Assembly: GCF_023657595.1 (NCBI RefSeq) | Contig: NZ_CP098323.1 | Location: 1,016,001-1,080,000, forward strand | Origin: Cytobacillus firmus | GTDB taxonomy: Bacteria; Bacillota; Bacilli; Bacillales; Cytobacillaceae | DNA: 64,000 bases | Direction of reading: 5' to 3' | Part shown: positions 1 through 7,841 of the stretch, one piece after another | Numbering within the stretch: position 1 is the stretch's first letter | Layout: every line of letters starts with the position of its first letter | Notes under the pieces: model-generated | Told to the model about the DNA's origin: nothing | What the model saw: the letters and a program-made list of their open reading frames with translations, nothing else | The model's database searches: none | Program-made: the position numbers and the translations under genes

Positions 1-65
1 GTGCCTGGATTCCGATTCAGGATCATGTGACATTCGGGTTTGTTGTTTCGGAAAGACCAAGATAA

Positions 66-255
66 AAGGAAAAGCGGAAGCGCCTTCGGAACAAGCCAAA
101 ATCGCTTGTTCCTGCGAAGATCATCCAAGGAAGCTTTCCTTGGTGCCCACCCCCAACACCTCTAGGGGGTAGGCGCTCCTCCTAAAAGCTAAAGCTTTTA
201 GCCGTGCGATGATGATGCTGTCGAAGCGTTCCTTGTGGAGCTAGACAGTTATCCA
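66..255. repeat. Structured intergenic repeat, no gene
   Basis: This gene-free stretch is a run of short perfect stem-loops: AACAAGC/GCTTGTT near 92-113, CCAAGGAA/TTCCTTGG near 125-143, CCCCC/GGGGG near 150-168 and TAAAAGCT/AGCTTTTA near 184-201. The block starts with GGAAAAGCGGAAGCGCC and ends near GAGCTAGACAGTTATC. Elements with these ends occur dispersed between genes in Bacillus relatives (recalled, not searched). Bases 1-65 show nothing recognisable. Confidence 0.5.
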
Positions 256-285
256 CGTTCAAAATTTTATATTTTTTTGTAAGAA

Positions 286-319
286 AGCCAGCCCAAAATT
301 CGGGCTGGCTGATTTTTTT
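286..319 (-). terminator. Intrinsic terminator of yfkAB
   Basis: A perfect 9-bp stem AGCCAGCCC/GGGCTGGCT (286-294 with 302-310) and a 7-base loop lies just after the yfkAB stop codon. It has T-rich flanks on both sides, so it could act in either direction. Confidence 0.7.
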
Positions 320-1433
320 AGATATTCGAGCGTCGCGTCTTAAAATTTGTTTCTTTATAATAGCTGTTCTTCACAAGAACGTTAGGGCCAAGGCATTTTA
401 CACCGGCACAATGACAGTTCAGGGAATCGGCGAGTTCCGTTCTGCTCCATTTCTGATAAATATCCTCAAGCTGATCTGTCTGGATATTCCCGAGCGGCGG
501 TGTATCACCAAAGTCAGTGACAATGACATCACCCGTGAAAATATTAACATTAAGACGTGATCTTCCGTCAGGATCATTTCGGACCGTCACATTTTTGGAT
601 GAGTGCAGTCTTCTTAGAAGCTCCAGGTCTTCCTTCTCGCTGCTGCAGGCATAAAAGGGCAGAGTGCCAAACAGCATCCAGGTATCCTCGTTCCTTACAT
701 CGAGAAGATGATGGATGGCTGATCTCATTTCTCCAAGAGTTAACGTTTCTAATGAGGAGGCGAAGTCTGAGGGGTACATAGGATGCACCTCATGGCGCTG
801 ACAGTTCATTTCTTCCGTAATCTGTTTATGGATTTTCTCAAGATAAGGCAATGTCCGTTTATTAAGCATGGTTTCAGCGGAAACCATTACCCCGGCTTTT
901 ACGAGCTCCCTGCTGTTTTCAATTATCCTGTAAAAAAGACGCTGACGCTGCTCTATTGTCGGCTTTCGTTCCATCATTGCAAAGCCGCCTTCAATAAAGT
1001 CCTCTTCCGTTCCCCAGTTATGAGATATATGTAGGACATCCAAATAAGGAATAATTTCTTCGTAACGGGCTAACTCCAGCGTCAGATTTGAATTAATCTG
1101 TGTTCTGACCCCTCTTTCGTGTGCATAGCGCAGCAGCGGCGCAACATAATTTTCAACCGATTTTTTGGAAAGCATCGGCTCCCCGCCTGTTATGCTCAGC
1201 GATCTTAACAGGGGAATCTCATCCAGCCTTTTCAGAAGCAAATTGATTGGCAGTGCGTCAGGATCTTTCGGCTGAAGGGTATAGCCGACAGCACAGTGTT
1301 CGCAGCGCATATTGCATAATACCGTTGTGGTAAATTCAATATTTGAAAGCACCATTTTTCCGTGCTGATCGATGTCGGAATAAGCTTCCCATGGATCATA
1401 TTCCGGTGTGATGGGTGAAAGTTGTGTTTTCAT
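318..1433 (-). CDS. yfkAB: Radical SAM/CxCxxxxC motif protein YfkAB
   Basis: The 371-residue protein has the radical SAM cluster motif CNMRCEHC (Cys40, Cys44, Cys47), a GGEP motif after the second strand, and a C-terminal CHCAGVKC (Cys340, Cys342, Cys347) that would hold an auxiliary iron-sulfur cluster. This combination and length match the YfkAB family of Bacillus, a radical SAM enzyme of unknown substrate. The ATG follows an AGGAGCTGCAT-type ribosome site on the minus strand. The gene stands alone with its own terminator; the nearest gene upstream is divergent. Family assignment is firm; the reaction is unknown. Confidence 0.88.
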   Translation of the reverse strand: MKTQLSPITPEYDPWEAYSDIDQHGKMVLSNIEFTTTVLCNMRCEHCAVGYTLQPKDPDALPINLLLKRLDEIPLLRSLSITGGEPMLSKKSVENYVAPLLRYAHERGVRTQINSNLTLELARYEEIIPYLDVLHISHNWGTEEDFIEGGFAMMERKPTIEQRQRLFYRIIENSRELVKAGVMVSAETMLNKRTLPYLEKIHKQITEEMNCQRHEVHPMYPSDFASSLETLTLGEMRSAIHHLLDVRNEDTWMLFGTLPFYACSSEKEDLELLRRLHSSKNVTVRNDPDGRSRLNVNIFTGDVIVTDFGDTPPLGNIQTDQLEDIYQKWSRTELADSLNCHCAGVKCLGPNVLVKNSYYKETNFKTRRSNI

Positions 1434-1527
1434 ATGCAGCTCCTTAAAAAATCTAAGTCCTTTGTCATTATTTAATCTTTGGAATCTATTGTCAATCGAT
1501 AGTTTGGACTAAAAATGACATAATAAC

Positions 1528-1552
1528 GTTTAATTTCTCCTCCTGCGGGAAT
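1528..1552 (+). promoter_or_regulatory. Candidate SigB promoter for the YtxH-like gene
   Basis: GTTTAA (1528-1533), a 13-base spacer and GGGAAT (1547-1552) match the general-stress SigB consensus GTTTAA-N12-14-GGGTAT with one mismatch. It lies 53 bases upstream of the start codon. YtxH-domain genes are known SigB targets in B. subtilis. Confidence 0.55.
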
Positions 1553-1604
1553 TAACTCAATATCAAACGAGAAATACTTTCTAAATAAAGAGGAGGATCT
1601 GAAC

Positions 1605-2234
1605 ATGGAACAGAATAACACTTATAATACGACAAACACAACAACTGCTTTGAGGTCTGATTATGGTCAGGATATGGACATGAATTATGACAATGGACAA
1701 AACAGCAAGCTGATGAAAGGGATTGTGATTGGCGGTATTATTGGCGGAGCCTTAGCTATGCTTGATACCTCAACAAGAACGAAAGTGAAAACGAAAGCGA
1801 TGGATCTTAAGGATTCTTCAGCAAATCTGATTTCAGAAGTAAGGGAAAATCCAGGCGATGTAAAGGAAAACATGATTAACCAATTCAAGAGTGCTTCCAA
1901 TACCCTGAAAGATGCCATTAAAGACGCCCAGAGTTTATATCAGCGCGTCAATGAAGATGTTTTCGGCAATATGGATGTGGTAAAGGAAGTGTCAACCGAC
2001 GCAATGTCAACAGCGAAGGATGCGAAAAGCGAGCTGGCTGATATCGGTTCAAAAGTGAAAGAGGCTGGCTCAGAATTAATGGAAAGCCCTGTTGAAAACA
2101 GTGGAACTTCCACAGGCTCAAACTATCAAGGTACAGGCGCAGTGAGCAGCACAAATACTGCTTTTCCGGCAGAGCGCGGTGAAAGTGCAGTTACCTACAG
2201 CCCTGAGACTCAAAAAAACAGCAATAACCTTTAA
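1605..2234 (+). CDS. YtxH-like general stress protein
   Basis: The 209-residue protein has a polar Asn/Thr-rich N-terminus, then a glycine-rich hydrophobic segment at about residues 38-52 (GIVIGGIIGGALAMLD) and a long Lys/Ala/Ser/Glu-rich helical region. This is the YtxH layout: one short membrane-associated segment followed by an extended coil. The tail is low-complexity Ser/Thr/Gly. The start follows AGAGGAGGATCTGAAC. A SigB-like promoter upstream and a terminator downstream make it a single-gene stress unit. Molecular function of the family is unclear. Confidence 0.72.
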   Translation: MEQNNTYNTTNTTTALRSDYGQDMDMNYDNGQNSKLMKGIVIGGIIGGALAMLDTSTRTKVKTKAMDLKDSSANLISEVRENPGDVKENMINQFKSASNTLKDAIKDAQSLYQRVNEDVFGNMDVVKEVSTDAMSTAKDAKSELADIGSKVKEAGSELMESPVENSGTSTGSNYQGTGAVSSTNTAFPAERGESAVTYSPETQKNSNNL

Positions 2235-2245
2235 TGAATGATATT

Positions 2246-2282
2246 AAAAATCCTCTGCTCTTATGAGTGGAGGATTTTTTGT
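2246..2282 (+). terminator. Terminator after the YtxH-like gene
   Basis: AAAAATCCTC pairs with GAGGATTTTT around an inner CTC/GAG stem and a TTAT loop, followed by a T run. Confidence 0.8.
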
Positions 2283-2372
2283 CGTTTTTTTTCCTAATGA
2301 TGGTTGTTTTATATTTTCAAGGAGGGGGTAACCCTTAATTATAGGTACAGGACAATTTTTGGAGGTTACATT

Positions 2373-4079
2373 ATGGGTTATAGACGAGGGAAATCATTAT
2401 CAAACGATATGGAAAAACAATCACACGAAAGAGAAACAGCTGTTGGTACTGCGGGGATGGTCGTGAGTCCTCACTCAGTTGCCACAGATATTGGTGAAAA
2501 AATATTGCGGGAGGGCGGCAATGCAGTAGATGCTGCTGCAGCCATCCAGTTTGCTTTAAATGTTGTAGAACCGATGATGACAGGCATTGGCGGAAGCGGC
2601 TTTTTAATGGTCTATGATAATAAGAAGAAAGATGTCAAAATATATGATGGCCACACACGGGCGCCAAAAGGCGTGCATCCGGAGATGTTTCTTGATGACA
2701 ACGGGGAAGTAATCGATTTCCGCAAACGCTCTACCCATGGGTCAGCAGTGGGCATTCCGGGTATTTTAAAGGCTTTGGATACAGCTCTTGAGGAGCACGG
2801 ATCCAAGCCGTTAGCCGATCTGATCCAGCCGGCAATCGAAGCTGCTGAGAGCGGTGTGGAAGTGAACTGGGTAATGGAGGAAGCTCTTCAGAACTTTCAT
2901 TACAGACTTGGAGAAGAGGCTAAAGCATTTTATTTCCCTGAAGGCAAAACCTTGAAGGAGGGTGACAGGTTAGTTAAGGATCATTTAGCCCAGACATTCC
3001 GGATCCTGCAAAAAGAGGGGATTTCTTCTTTTTATGAAGGGGAAATTGCCCAAGCAATTGTAAAAAGTCTTGAAGAAGAAGGCGGCTTTATGACGCTTGA
3101 GGACCTGAAGAATTACCGTCTTACAATTGATGAACCGATATGGGGCGAATATAAAGGCTATAAGATTGCTTCGTCCGCTCCTCCGAGTGCAGGCGGTGTA
3201 ACCGTGATTCAAATATTGAAGATCCTTGAGAAGTTTGACTTAAGCCAATATGATCCAAAGTCCTGGGAGAAGTATTATCTGATTACGGAAGCCATGCGAT
3301 TGGCGTTTGCTGATAAGGTTGCCTATTCAGGTGATCCGGAATTTTCAGATCTCCCGATTGAAGGGCTGCTGCATGATGTTTATATTGCTGAAAGGGTCAA
3401 AGCCATTAATTTTAAAAGAAGAAATGATGCCATCGATTTTGGGAACCCATGGAAATATCAAGAGGGCGAACCAAAGCAGATTATCCGCCAGCCGGATGAT
3501 TTAGAGAAAAGTGAAACGACCCATTTCACAGTTGTTGACCAATGGGGCAATATTGCTGCATGTACATCAACCGTTGAGCACCCATTTGGGTCAGGTATTA
3601 TGGTAAAGGGCTACGGATTTTTATTAAATAATGAGCTGACAGACTTTGATGCCAACCCTGGCGGCATCAATGAACCAAAACCGGACAAAAGGCCGGTCAG
3701 CTGTAAAAGTCCGACGATTTTGTTTAAGGATGATCAGCCAGTCCTAACCCTTGGTTCTCCAGGCGGCCCAACCATTATCGGCTCGGTTTTTCAGACGATC
3801 GTGAATGTTATTGATCATAACATGAATTTAAAGGAAGCGATTGAAGAGCCCCGGATCTTTGCCACAACAGGACCGCTTATTGAATGGGAGCCGGGCATCA
3901 GCATGGAATCCAAGGGAGAAATGGAGTCCATGGGGTATGAATTTGGAGATAAGCCAAGCCGGATCGGAAATGTTCAGGCCATCCAGATCGACCGGGAGAA
4001 AGGCCGTTTATATGGAGCGGCTGACTCCAGCCGTGAAGGGAAGGCAGCCGGAATTACAGAGGAGCAAATAAAGAGCTGA
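2373..4079 (+). CDS. ggt: Gamma-glutamyltransferase, cytosolic YwrD type
   Basis: The protein transfers or hydrolyses gamma-glutamyl groups, for example from glutathione. It is an N-terminal nucleophile enzyme that cleaves itself: the TTHFTVVD motif gives the candidate nucleophile Thr382 of the 568-residue form. Substrate-loop motifs near the C-terminus (RPVSCKSPTILF and LGSPGGPTIIGS) fit the family. I chose ATG 2373 because GGAGG sits 7 bases before it; the frame is open back to a TTG at 2304 but that start lacks a ribosome site. There is no signal peptide, unlike secreted Ggt, which points to the YwrD-like intracellular group. It appears monocistronic. Confidence 0.85.
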   Translation: MGYRRGKSLSNDMEKQSHERETAVGTAGMVVSPHSVATDIGEKILREGGNAVDAAAAIQFALNVVEPMMTGIGGSGFLMVYDNKKKDVKIYDGHTRAPKGVHPEMFLDDNGEVIDFRKRSTHGSAVGIPGILKALDTALEEHGSKPLADLIQPAIEAAESGVEVNWVMEEALQNFHYRLGEEAKAFYFPEGKTLKEGDRLVKDHLAQTFRILQKEGISSFYEGEIAQAIVKSLEEEGGFMTLEDLKNYRLTIDEPIWGEYKGYKIASSAPPSAGGVTVIQILKILEKFDLSQYDPKSWEKYYLITEAMRLAFADKVAYSGDPEFSDLPIEGLLHDVYIAERVKAINFKRRNDAIDFGNPWKYQEGEPKQIIRQPDDLEKSETTHFTVVDQWGNIAACTSTVEHPFGSGIMVKGYGFLLNNELTDFDANPGGINEPKPDKRPVSCKSPTILFKDDQPVLTLGSPGGPTIIGSVFQTIVNVIDHNMNLKEAIEEPRIFATTGPLIEWEPGISMESKGEMESMGYEFGDKPSRIGNVQAIQIDREKGRLYGAADSSREGKAAGITEEQIKS

Positions 4080-4173
4080 TACCTTTTATGTAAAGTGTTC
4101 CGTTTTGAAGTGCTTTTTAAAAAAATGAACAGAATTGCAGTCCTTTGGACATCCAATATGGCATAAAAAAAGC

Positions 4174-4206
4174 AAAACTCGCCCCTAAATGGCGAGTTTT
4201 CTTTGT
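4174..4206 (+). terminator. Terminator of ggt
   Basis: Perfect 10-bp stem AAAACTCGCC/GGCGAGTTTT (4174-4183 with 4191-4200) ending in a T-rich stretch. From here to 4351 there is only AT-rich sequence with no gene that I can support. Confidence 0.75.
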
Positions 4207-4351
4207 TATTAATTAGTCGTTCTTATTGAGCTAAAGCACCCTATAGTTTAAGTATAATTGTTCACAAACTCGTTTTTGAAGTGAATTAGACACTATATCA
4301 TAATATAAGAATTATCCGCAATAGTTACACTACAAATTGGAATTTATCATC

Positions 4352-4585
4352 CTATTTGGATTTATTAGTTGCTCTTACTTCATCTCTAATCTTCTCTACT
4401 AACATTCCAATATTATCTCTATAATTTTCAAGCTGAGCTTCTAATGTCTCATATTTCGAACTAGCAACAACTTTTCGCCCATAATATATTGTAGCAATTT
4501 CCCATTCTAATTCACCAATCTTTTTATGAAGAAAATCAAATTCTTCTTTGTATTTTTTTAATTCAGGAGTAAGTTTCTTTTCCAT
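4352..4585 (-). CDS. Hypothetical 77-residue coiled-coil protein
   Basis: I do not recognise this protein. It is small, charged and helical (Lys/Glu-rich heptad-like pattern over residues 5-70), with no membrane segment and no cysteines. ATG 4585 is preceded by AGAAAGG with 8-base spacing; the in-frame GTG 9 bases further upstream would lie directly on the ribosome site, so it is unlikely. The gene is AT-rich and lies at the edge of the small-gene patch bordered by palindromic repeats. Confidence 0.55.
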   Translation of the reverse strand: MEKKLTPELKKYKEEFDFLHKKIGELEWEIATIYYGRKVVASSKYETLEAQLENYRDNIGMLVEKIRDEVRATNKSK

Positions 4586-4779
4586 AGTATTCACCTTTCT
4601 TTCAAATTGATAAATTCCTATTTATGAGTATAATTATCTTGCCGTTGAACATAATACAAGAAAATTTCTTGATTTCCGAATTTAAATCCCTCTTTTAGCT
4701 TAATAAAAAATTGATTGATTTTGTATAATTTTATACAACTTATTGTAAAGAAGGTTTCACATTGCTTTACTAACTTGCA

Positions 4780-4870
4780 TCGTTTGTTTAATAAGCAATT
4801 CAACAAAAAATGCATTAATCCTTCTCGGACTAATGCAATCGTTAGCTGAACATAAGGCTGTTCTTACCAA
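4780..4870. repeat. Palindromic repeat A of the small-gene patch
   Basis: It contains GTTTAATAAG (about 4785-4795), an imperfect hairpin TGCATTAATCC/GGACTAATGCA (4810-4836), and GTTAGCTGAACATAAGGCTG (4841-4860). The GTTAGCTGAA part recurs at 5300 and GTTTAATAAG recurs at 5788. It separates the 77-residue gene from the 93-residue gene. Confidence 0.5.
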
Positions 4871-4874
4871 AATA

Positions 4875-5156
4875 CTACTTAACCTCCTTAGTAAACCCAG
4901 TATCTTCAATCCATTCAAAGACCTCATCCTCTAGTGCCTGAATTTGCTCATTTTCTTTTTCATCCTCTGAATCAAGGTAATAATCATTTATACTGGCAAT
5001 AGCAGCTGAAAGGTTTTGTCTCTTTATCATAGCTTCTCTTATTTCAAAATCAGTTTCCTTCTCACTAAATTTATCCTGAATTCTTCCTAAATGATGCAAA
5101 CCTTTATACAAAAAGTAAATTGACATTAATAACTTTCTTTTTTCTTCTTCCGTCAT
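4875..5156 (-). CDS. Hypothetical 93-residue acidic protein
   Basis: I do not recognise the family. It is acidic and helical, starting MTEEEKRKLLMS, with no membrane segment. The ATG at 5156 lacks a well-placed ribosome site. A strong GAGGTG at 5179-5184 is 22 bases away and fits a TTG at 5172 in another frame, which would give a 22-codon peptide ending at 5104. Either that TTG reads a short leader or the start region has suffered a frameshift. The gene sits between repeats A and B of the patch. Confidence 0.5.
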   Translation of the reverse strand: MTEEEKRKLLMSIYFLYKGLHHLGRIQDKFSEKETDFEIREAMIKRQNLSAAIASINDYYLDSEDEKENEQIQALEDEVFEWIEDTGFTKEVK

Positions 5157-5223
5157 TTGATATAAATTTCAAGGAAATCACCTCTTTATAGTCATTCCCT
5201 AGGTTCATATAGGTCATAACCTT

Positions 5224-5311
5224 ATTCAACTAACCTGCCCCGGTTGTTAAAAAAGAAAAAGCCACCTGACTTAGCAGTTGATCTTGAATATATGCACCTG
5301 TTAGCTGAATA
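5224..5311. repeat. Palindromic repeat B of the small-gene patch
   Basis: It opens with ATTCAACTAACCTGCCCC (5224-5241), which recurs as ATTCAACTAACCTGACCC at 5766, and closes with GTTAGCTGAAT (5300-5310). The two ends are near-reverse complements, so the whole 88-base segment can fold as one long hairpin. Confidence 0.55.
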
Positions 5312-5318
5312 AAATTTA

Positions 5319-5735
5319 TTAACACTCACCTTGAAAAATGTAAGGTGTAGAGGATTTTAATAAGTCCCCTACTCCACCTGGATGGTAAGGCATTAACTTA
5401 TTAGCAGTATTTATGTCTACCCATTTTATTTCTGCAATTTCGTTCTTATCTTTAATTGTAATTTCTCCGTCTATAACTTTTGCCCCAAATGTAATCATTA
5501 ATCCGTGATGACCTTGTTTAGAAAAGAACGCTTCATTAACTGCAATAATACTTTTTATTTCAACTACTAAACCAGTTTCTTCTTTTGTTTCTCGGATAAC
5601 TGCCTGCTCTAACGTTTCACCTTTTCCAACCGCCCCACCTGGTAGAGACCAAGTTGAATGTCGATTATTAACCATTAAAACCTTCTCTGTTATTTCGTCA
5701 TAAATAAACGAATATACAACATCTACTCTCTTCAC
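5319..5735 (-). CDS. NUDIX hydrolase
   Basis: The 138-residue protein carries a complete Nudix box at residues 34-56 (G-x5-E-x7-REtxEETGL), the metal-binding catalytic motif of enzymes that hydrolyse nucleoside diphosphates linked to another moiety. The box follows the usual WSLPGGAV strand. Specificity cannot be predicted; small solitary Nudix proteins are often annotated as 8-oxo-dGTP hydrolases without proof. The start has a GGAGTT-like site on the minus strand. It sits as a single-gene unit between repeats B and C. Confidence 0.85.
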   Translation of the reverse strand: MKRVDVVYSFIYDEITEKVLMVNNRHSTWSLPGGAVGKGETLEQAVIRETKEETGLVVEIKSIIAVNEAFFSKQGHHGLMITFGAKVIDGEITIKDKNEIAEIKWVDINTANKLMPYHPGGVGDLLKSSTPYIFQGEC

Positions 5736-5765
5736 AATTAACTCCTCTTTCTATTAGTCAAATAT

Positions 5766-5802
5766 ATTCAACTAACCTGACCCTTTTGTTTAATAAGAAC
5801 TG
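5766..5802. repeat. Palindromic repeat C of the small-gene patch
   Basis: ATTCAACTAACCTGACCC at 5766-5783 followed by TTTGTTTAATAAGAAC. The left part matches repeat B and the right part (GTTTAATAAG) matches repeat A. The two halves are an imperfect inverted repeat around a CTGACCC core. Confidence 0.55.
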
Positions 5803-5941
5803 TATTTGTGCCAGGTGGTAGTCGAGACTGTATTGTTAATGTAATAATTCTCTAAAATAGTTTCTAATAAATCTCAACAAAATTCCATCAGAACATATAT
5901 TCGTGTATAATTCATTTATGACTATTAAGGGAGGGGTTCTT

Positions 5942-6412
5942 TTGAATTCAATTGACCTAATTATTTTAAACTTTAATGAAGTTCGAAGAAGAAGCGTTAA
6001 TGTGTGGACATCAATTCCTGAAGAAAAATTAAAATGGAAGCCTGATGATGAAGCCATGAATTGCATAGAAATGATCAGGCATGTTCTGGAAAGCGAACAT
6101 TATTATCACCTAGCACTTATAAATAGAGGAAGTCTTTCAGAGTTTATTTCACCTTTTAAAAATAGGCCTTTCACTAATGTAAACGCGGAATTGGAGTTTG
6201 CAAAACCATATCGCAATAATTTCATTGATACAATTAAGTCATTTTCTGAGGAAGATTTAACAAACATAAAGATAGACCGCTCTGATGCAGGATACATAAG
6301 AGACTTGGGGGATATGCTCCTCCGTATTGCCTACCACGAATCAATTCACACTGGTCAGCTTTTGGATTATTTAAGAACTGCAGGGGTACCCCGGATTCGA
6401 ATCTGGGATTAA
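5942..6412 (+). CDS. DinB family protein
   Basis: The 156-residue four-helix protein has the DinB metal triad: His47 in the second helix and the C-terminal HESIHTGQ motif giving His132 and His136. DinB-like proteins are often damage- or stress-induced and include thiol-dependent transferases; the specific role here is unknown. TTG 5942 was chosen because AAGGGAGGGG lies 5 bases upstream; the frame extends back to a GTG at 5903, which would overlap a TATAAT promoter box at 5906-5911. It lies between repeats C and D. Confidence 0.8.
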   Translation: MNSIDLIILNFNEVRRRSVNVWTSIPEEKLKWKPDDEAMNCIEMIRHVLESEHYYHLALINRGSLSEFISPFKNRPFTNVNAELEFAKPYRNNFIDTIKSFSEEDLTNIKIDRSDAGYIRDLGDMLLRIAYHESIHTGQLLDYLRTAGVPRIRIWD

Positions 6413-6419
6413 ATTATAG

Positions 6420-6457
6420 TAAAGGTGCTTTCACTGTAGGGAAGTACCTTTTTATTT
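6420..6457 (+). terminator. Terminator of the DinB gene
   Basis: Imperfect stem AAAGGTGCTTTC/GGAAGTACCTTT followed by TTTATTTT. Confidence 0.6.
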
Positions 6458-6511
6458 TGTATTAGTTCTTGAAAGACTACAAAGTGAGATAGCATTCAAG
6501 GGCTCTTCTTC

Positions 6512-6540
6512 CACAAACCTGCCCCGTTAGTTCAATATGA
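6512..6540. repeat. Palindromic repeat D of the small-gene patch
   Basis: AAACCTGCCCCGTTAGTTCA is the same CTGCCCC core seen in repeat B, here followed by GTTAGTTCAATA, the reverse complement of the repeat's left arm. The rest of 6458-6694 has a 14-bp perfect palindrome ACAATACGTATTGT at 6609-6622 and no gene. Confidence 0.5.
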
Positions 6541-6694
6541 AAACAATATTACCAGCAGCCTAAAAGACATCGTAAATGACAGCTATTTTGGTACCACATT
6601 TTAATCGTACAATACGTATTGTCCATTATAAATTGTATTGCAAATTGCTATGTCAAAAACGGAAGAAATAGGCTAAAAACCTTAATAAACAAGG

Positions 6695-6726
6695 AAACTG
6701 ACGTGTGTCAATTCACTCGTCAGTTT
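6695..6726 (-). terminator. Terminator of the YetF-like gene
   Basis: Perfect 9-bp stem AAACTGACG/CGTCAGTTT (6695-6703 with 6718-6726) downstream of the minus-strand gene that ends at 6783. Confidence 0.55.
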
Positions 6727-6782
6727 TAATGTCATTGACTCAATAAAGCACCCGAAACCGGTACCCTTTACCTTTTTTGGCA

Positions 6783-7301
6783 TCAGCTTTTCTTTTGGCC
6801 AATATCACTAAGGGTGCTCATCGTGCTGGTTGAACTGCTCTTTTGAATGACTGACATACTGCCGTCAGTTTCAAACACAACTGCTTCAATTTCATCCATT
6901 GAGGCATGACCGGCAGAGCGCACTGCCTGCAGGACTTCTGATTGTAAAACCCTGTTCTCTTTTAAAGCCGATTCAACAAAATGACCCTTGTAATAGAGAA
7001 GTTCCGGACTGGCTTTTATGATCTTATTGAATTTGGCTGAATGAAGAGATAGCCAGGAAACGATATACTGCAGGCTGATCAAAAGAACATAAGCAGTCAG
7101 CCCCTCGGCAAGTGATACCTGTTTATTAAGGAATATAGTGGCAAGGGTAGAGCCGATGGCAACTGTCACCACTAAATCAAATGCATTCATTTTGGTTAAG
7201 GTTCTTTTTCCTGCTATCCTTAGGAATATAACCAGGAATATATAACTCATTGCCCCAATCGAGAGAACTCTCCATATGTCCTGCCAGCTGGAAAAAAGCA
7301 T
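6783..7301 (-). CDS. DUF421 membrane protein, YetF family
   Basis: The 172-residue protein has three hydrophobic segments (about residues 15-30, 42-60, 65-84), including the family signature FLRIAGKRTLTKMNAFDLVVTVAIGS split across the first loop, followed by the soluble C-terminal DUF421 domain with ELLYYKGHF and SEVLQAVRSAG. It is shorter than B. subtilis YetF (about 230 residues) but has both parts. Some relatives act in spores; the function here is unknown. The protein ends in a Ser/Thr-rich tail. The gene is single, with a downstream terminator. Confidence 0.82.
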   Translation of the reverse strand: MLFSSWQDIWRVLSIGAMSYIFLVIFLRIAGKRTLTKMNAFDLVVTVAIGSTLATIFLNKQVSLAEGLTAYVLLISLQYIVSWLSLHSAKFNKIIKASPELLYYKGHFVESALKENRVLQSEVLQAVRSAGHASMDEIEAVVFETDGSMSVIQKSSSTSTMSTLSDIGQKKS

Positions 7302-7478
7302 GGTTTGCCTCCCTTCTATATAGTGTCTATTCCTTTTAAAGAAAGACAGTAAACGGACGATTTTTTATTCATTTTCATGTTGCAGGGCAGCATTGACGGG
7401 TATATTAAGTAAAAATACTTATTTGCTGAAACAACAGATTTCATGTAGGATGTAATCGAGACGAAAGGAGAGAACGTT

Positions 7479-7661
7479 TTGGGCAGTCCGATTCAAGATA
7501 AAAATTCACAGGTTACTTTTCTAAAACAGCGCTTAAATATGTTCCTGGACGTACTGGAAGCTATTGAGCCGGAAGACACTGAAATCGAAGACATCGACCG
7601 TCTGATTGAAATGATCGATGACCTCGAATCCAAATGCCGTGAATTTAATAACCGCGATTAA
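7479..7661 (+). CDS. SE1561 family small protein
   Basis: A 60-residue acidic, helical protein of a small family named SE1561 in staphylococci and bacilli, of unknown function. It starts at TTG with GAAAGGAGAG upstream. No membrane segment or cysteine pair beyond a single Cys near residue 53. It is followed by its own terminator. Confidence 0.72.
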   Translation: MGSPIQDKNSQVTFLKQRLNMFLDVLEAIEPEDTEIEDIDRLIEMIDDLESKCREFNNRD

Positions 7662-7667
7662 CAATAG

Positions 7668-7689
7668 GAGCCTGAGGGCTCTTTTTTTT
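7668..7689 (+). terminator. Terminator of the SE1561-type gene
   Basis: Stem GAGCC/GGCTC (7668-7672 with 7677-7681) followed by eight Ts. Confidence 0.7.
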
Positions 7690-7715
7690 GCGGAAAATTC
7701 CTTTTTCATCCTTCC

Positions 7716-7729
7716 TGTAAACGATTGCA
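7716..7729 (+). promoter_or_regulatory. Candidate cre site upstream of fumarase
   Basis: TGTAAACGATTGCA matches the CcpA cre consensus TGWNANCGNTNWCA with one mismatch. It lies just upstream of a SigA-like promoter, so carbon control of fumarase is plausible. Confidence 0.45.
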
Positions 7730-7738
7730 ACCTTTATC

Positions 7739-7767
7739 TTTAAATACACATCAGATAGGAGTATAAT
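7739..7767 (+). promoter_or_regulatory. Candidate SigA promoter of fumA
   Basis: TTTAAA (7739-7744), a 17-base spacer and a perfect TATAAT (7762-7767), 75 bases before the start codon. Confidence 0.5.
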
Positions 7768-7841
7768 GGTAGACGATTAATAATTATAATTTTCATAAAA
7801 GATATAGCGATATAGGGAGCAAAGGGAAGGGGACTAAAGCA

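Noticed and set aside
4618..4815. 65-codon minus-strand frame between two small genes
   Set aside because: It begins inside palindromic repeat A, is rich in Lys/Asn/Phe as expected of random AT-rich DNA, and has no convincing ribosome site.
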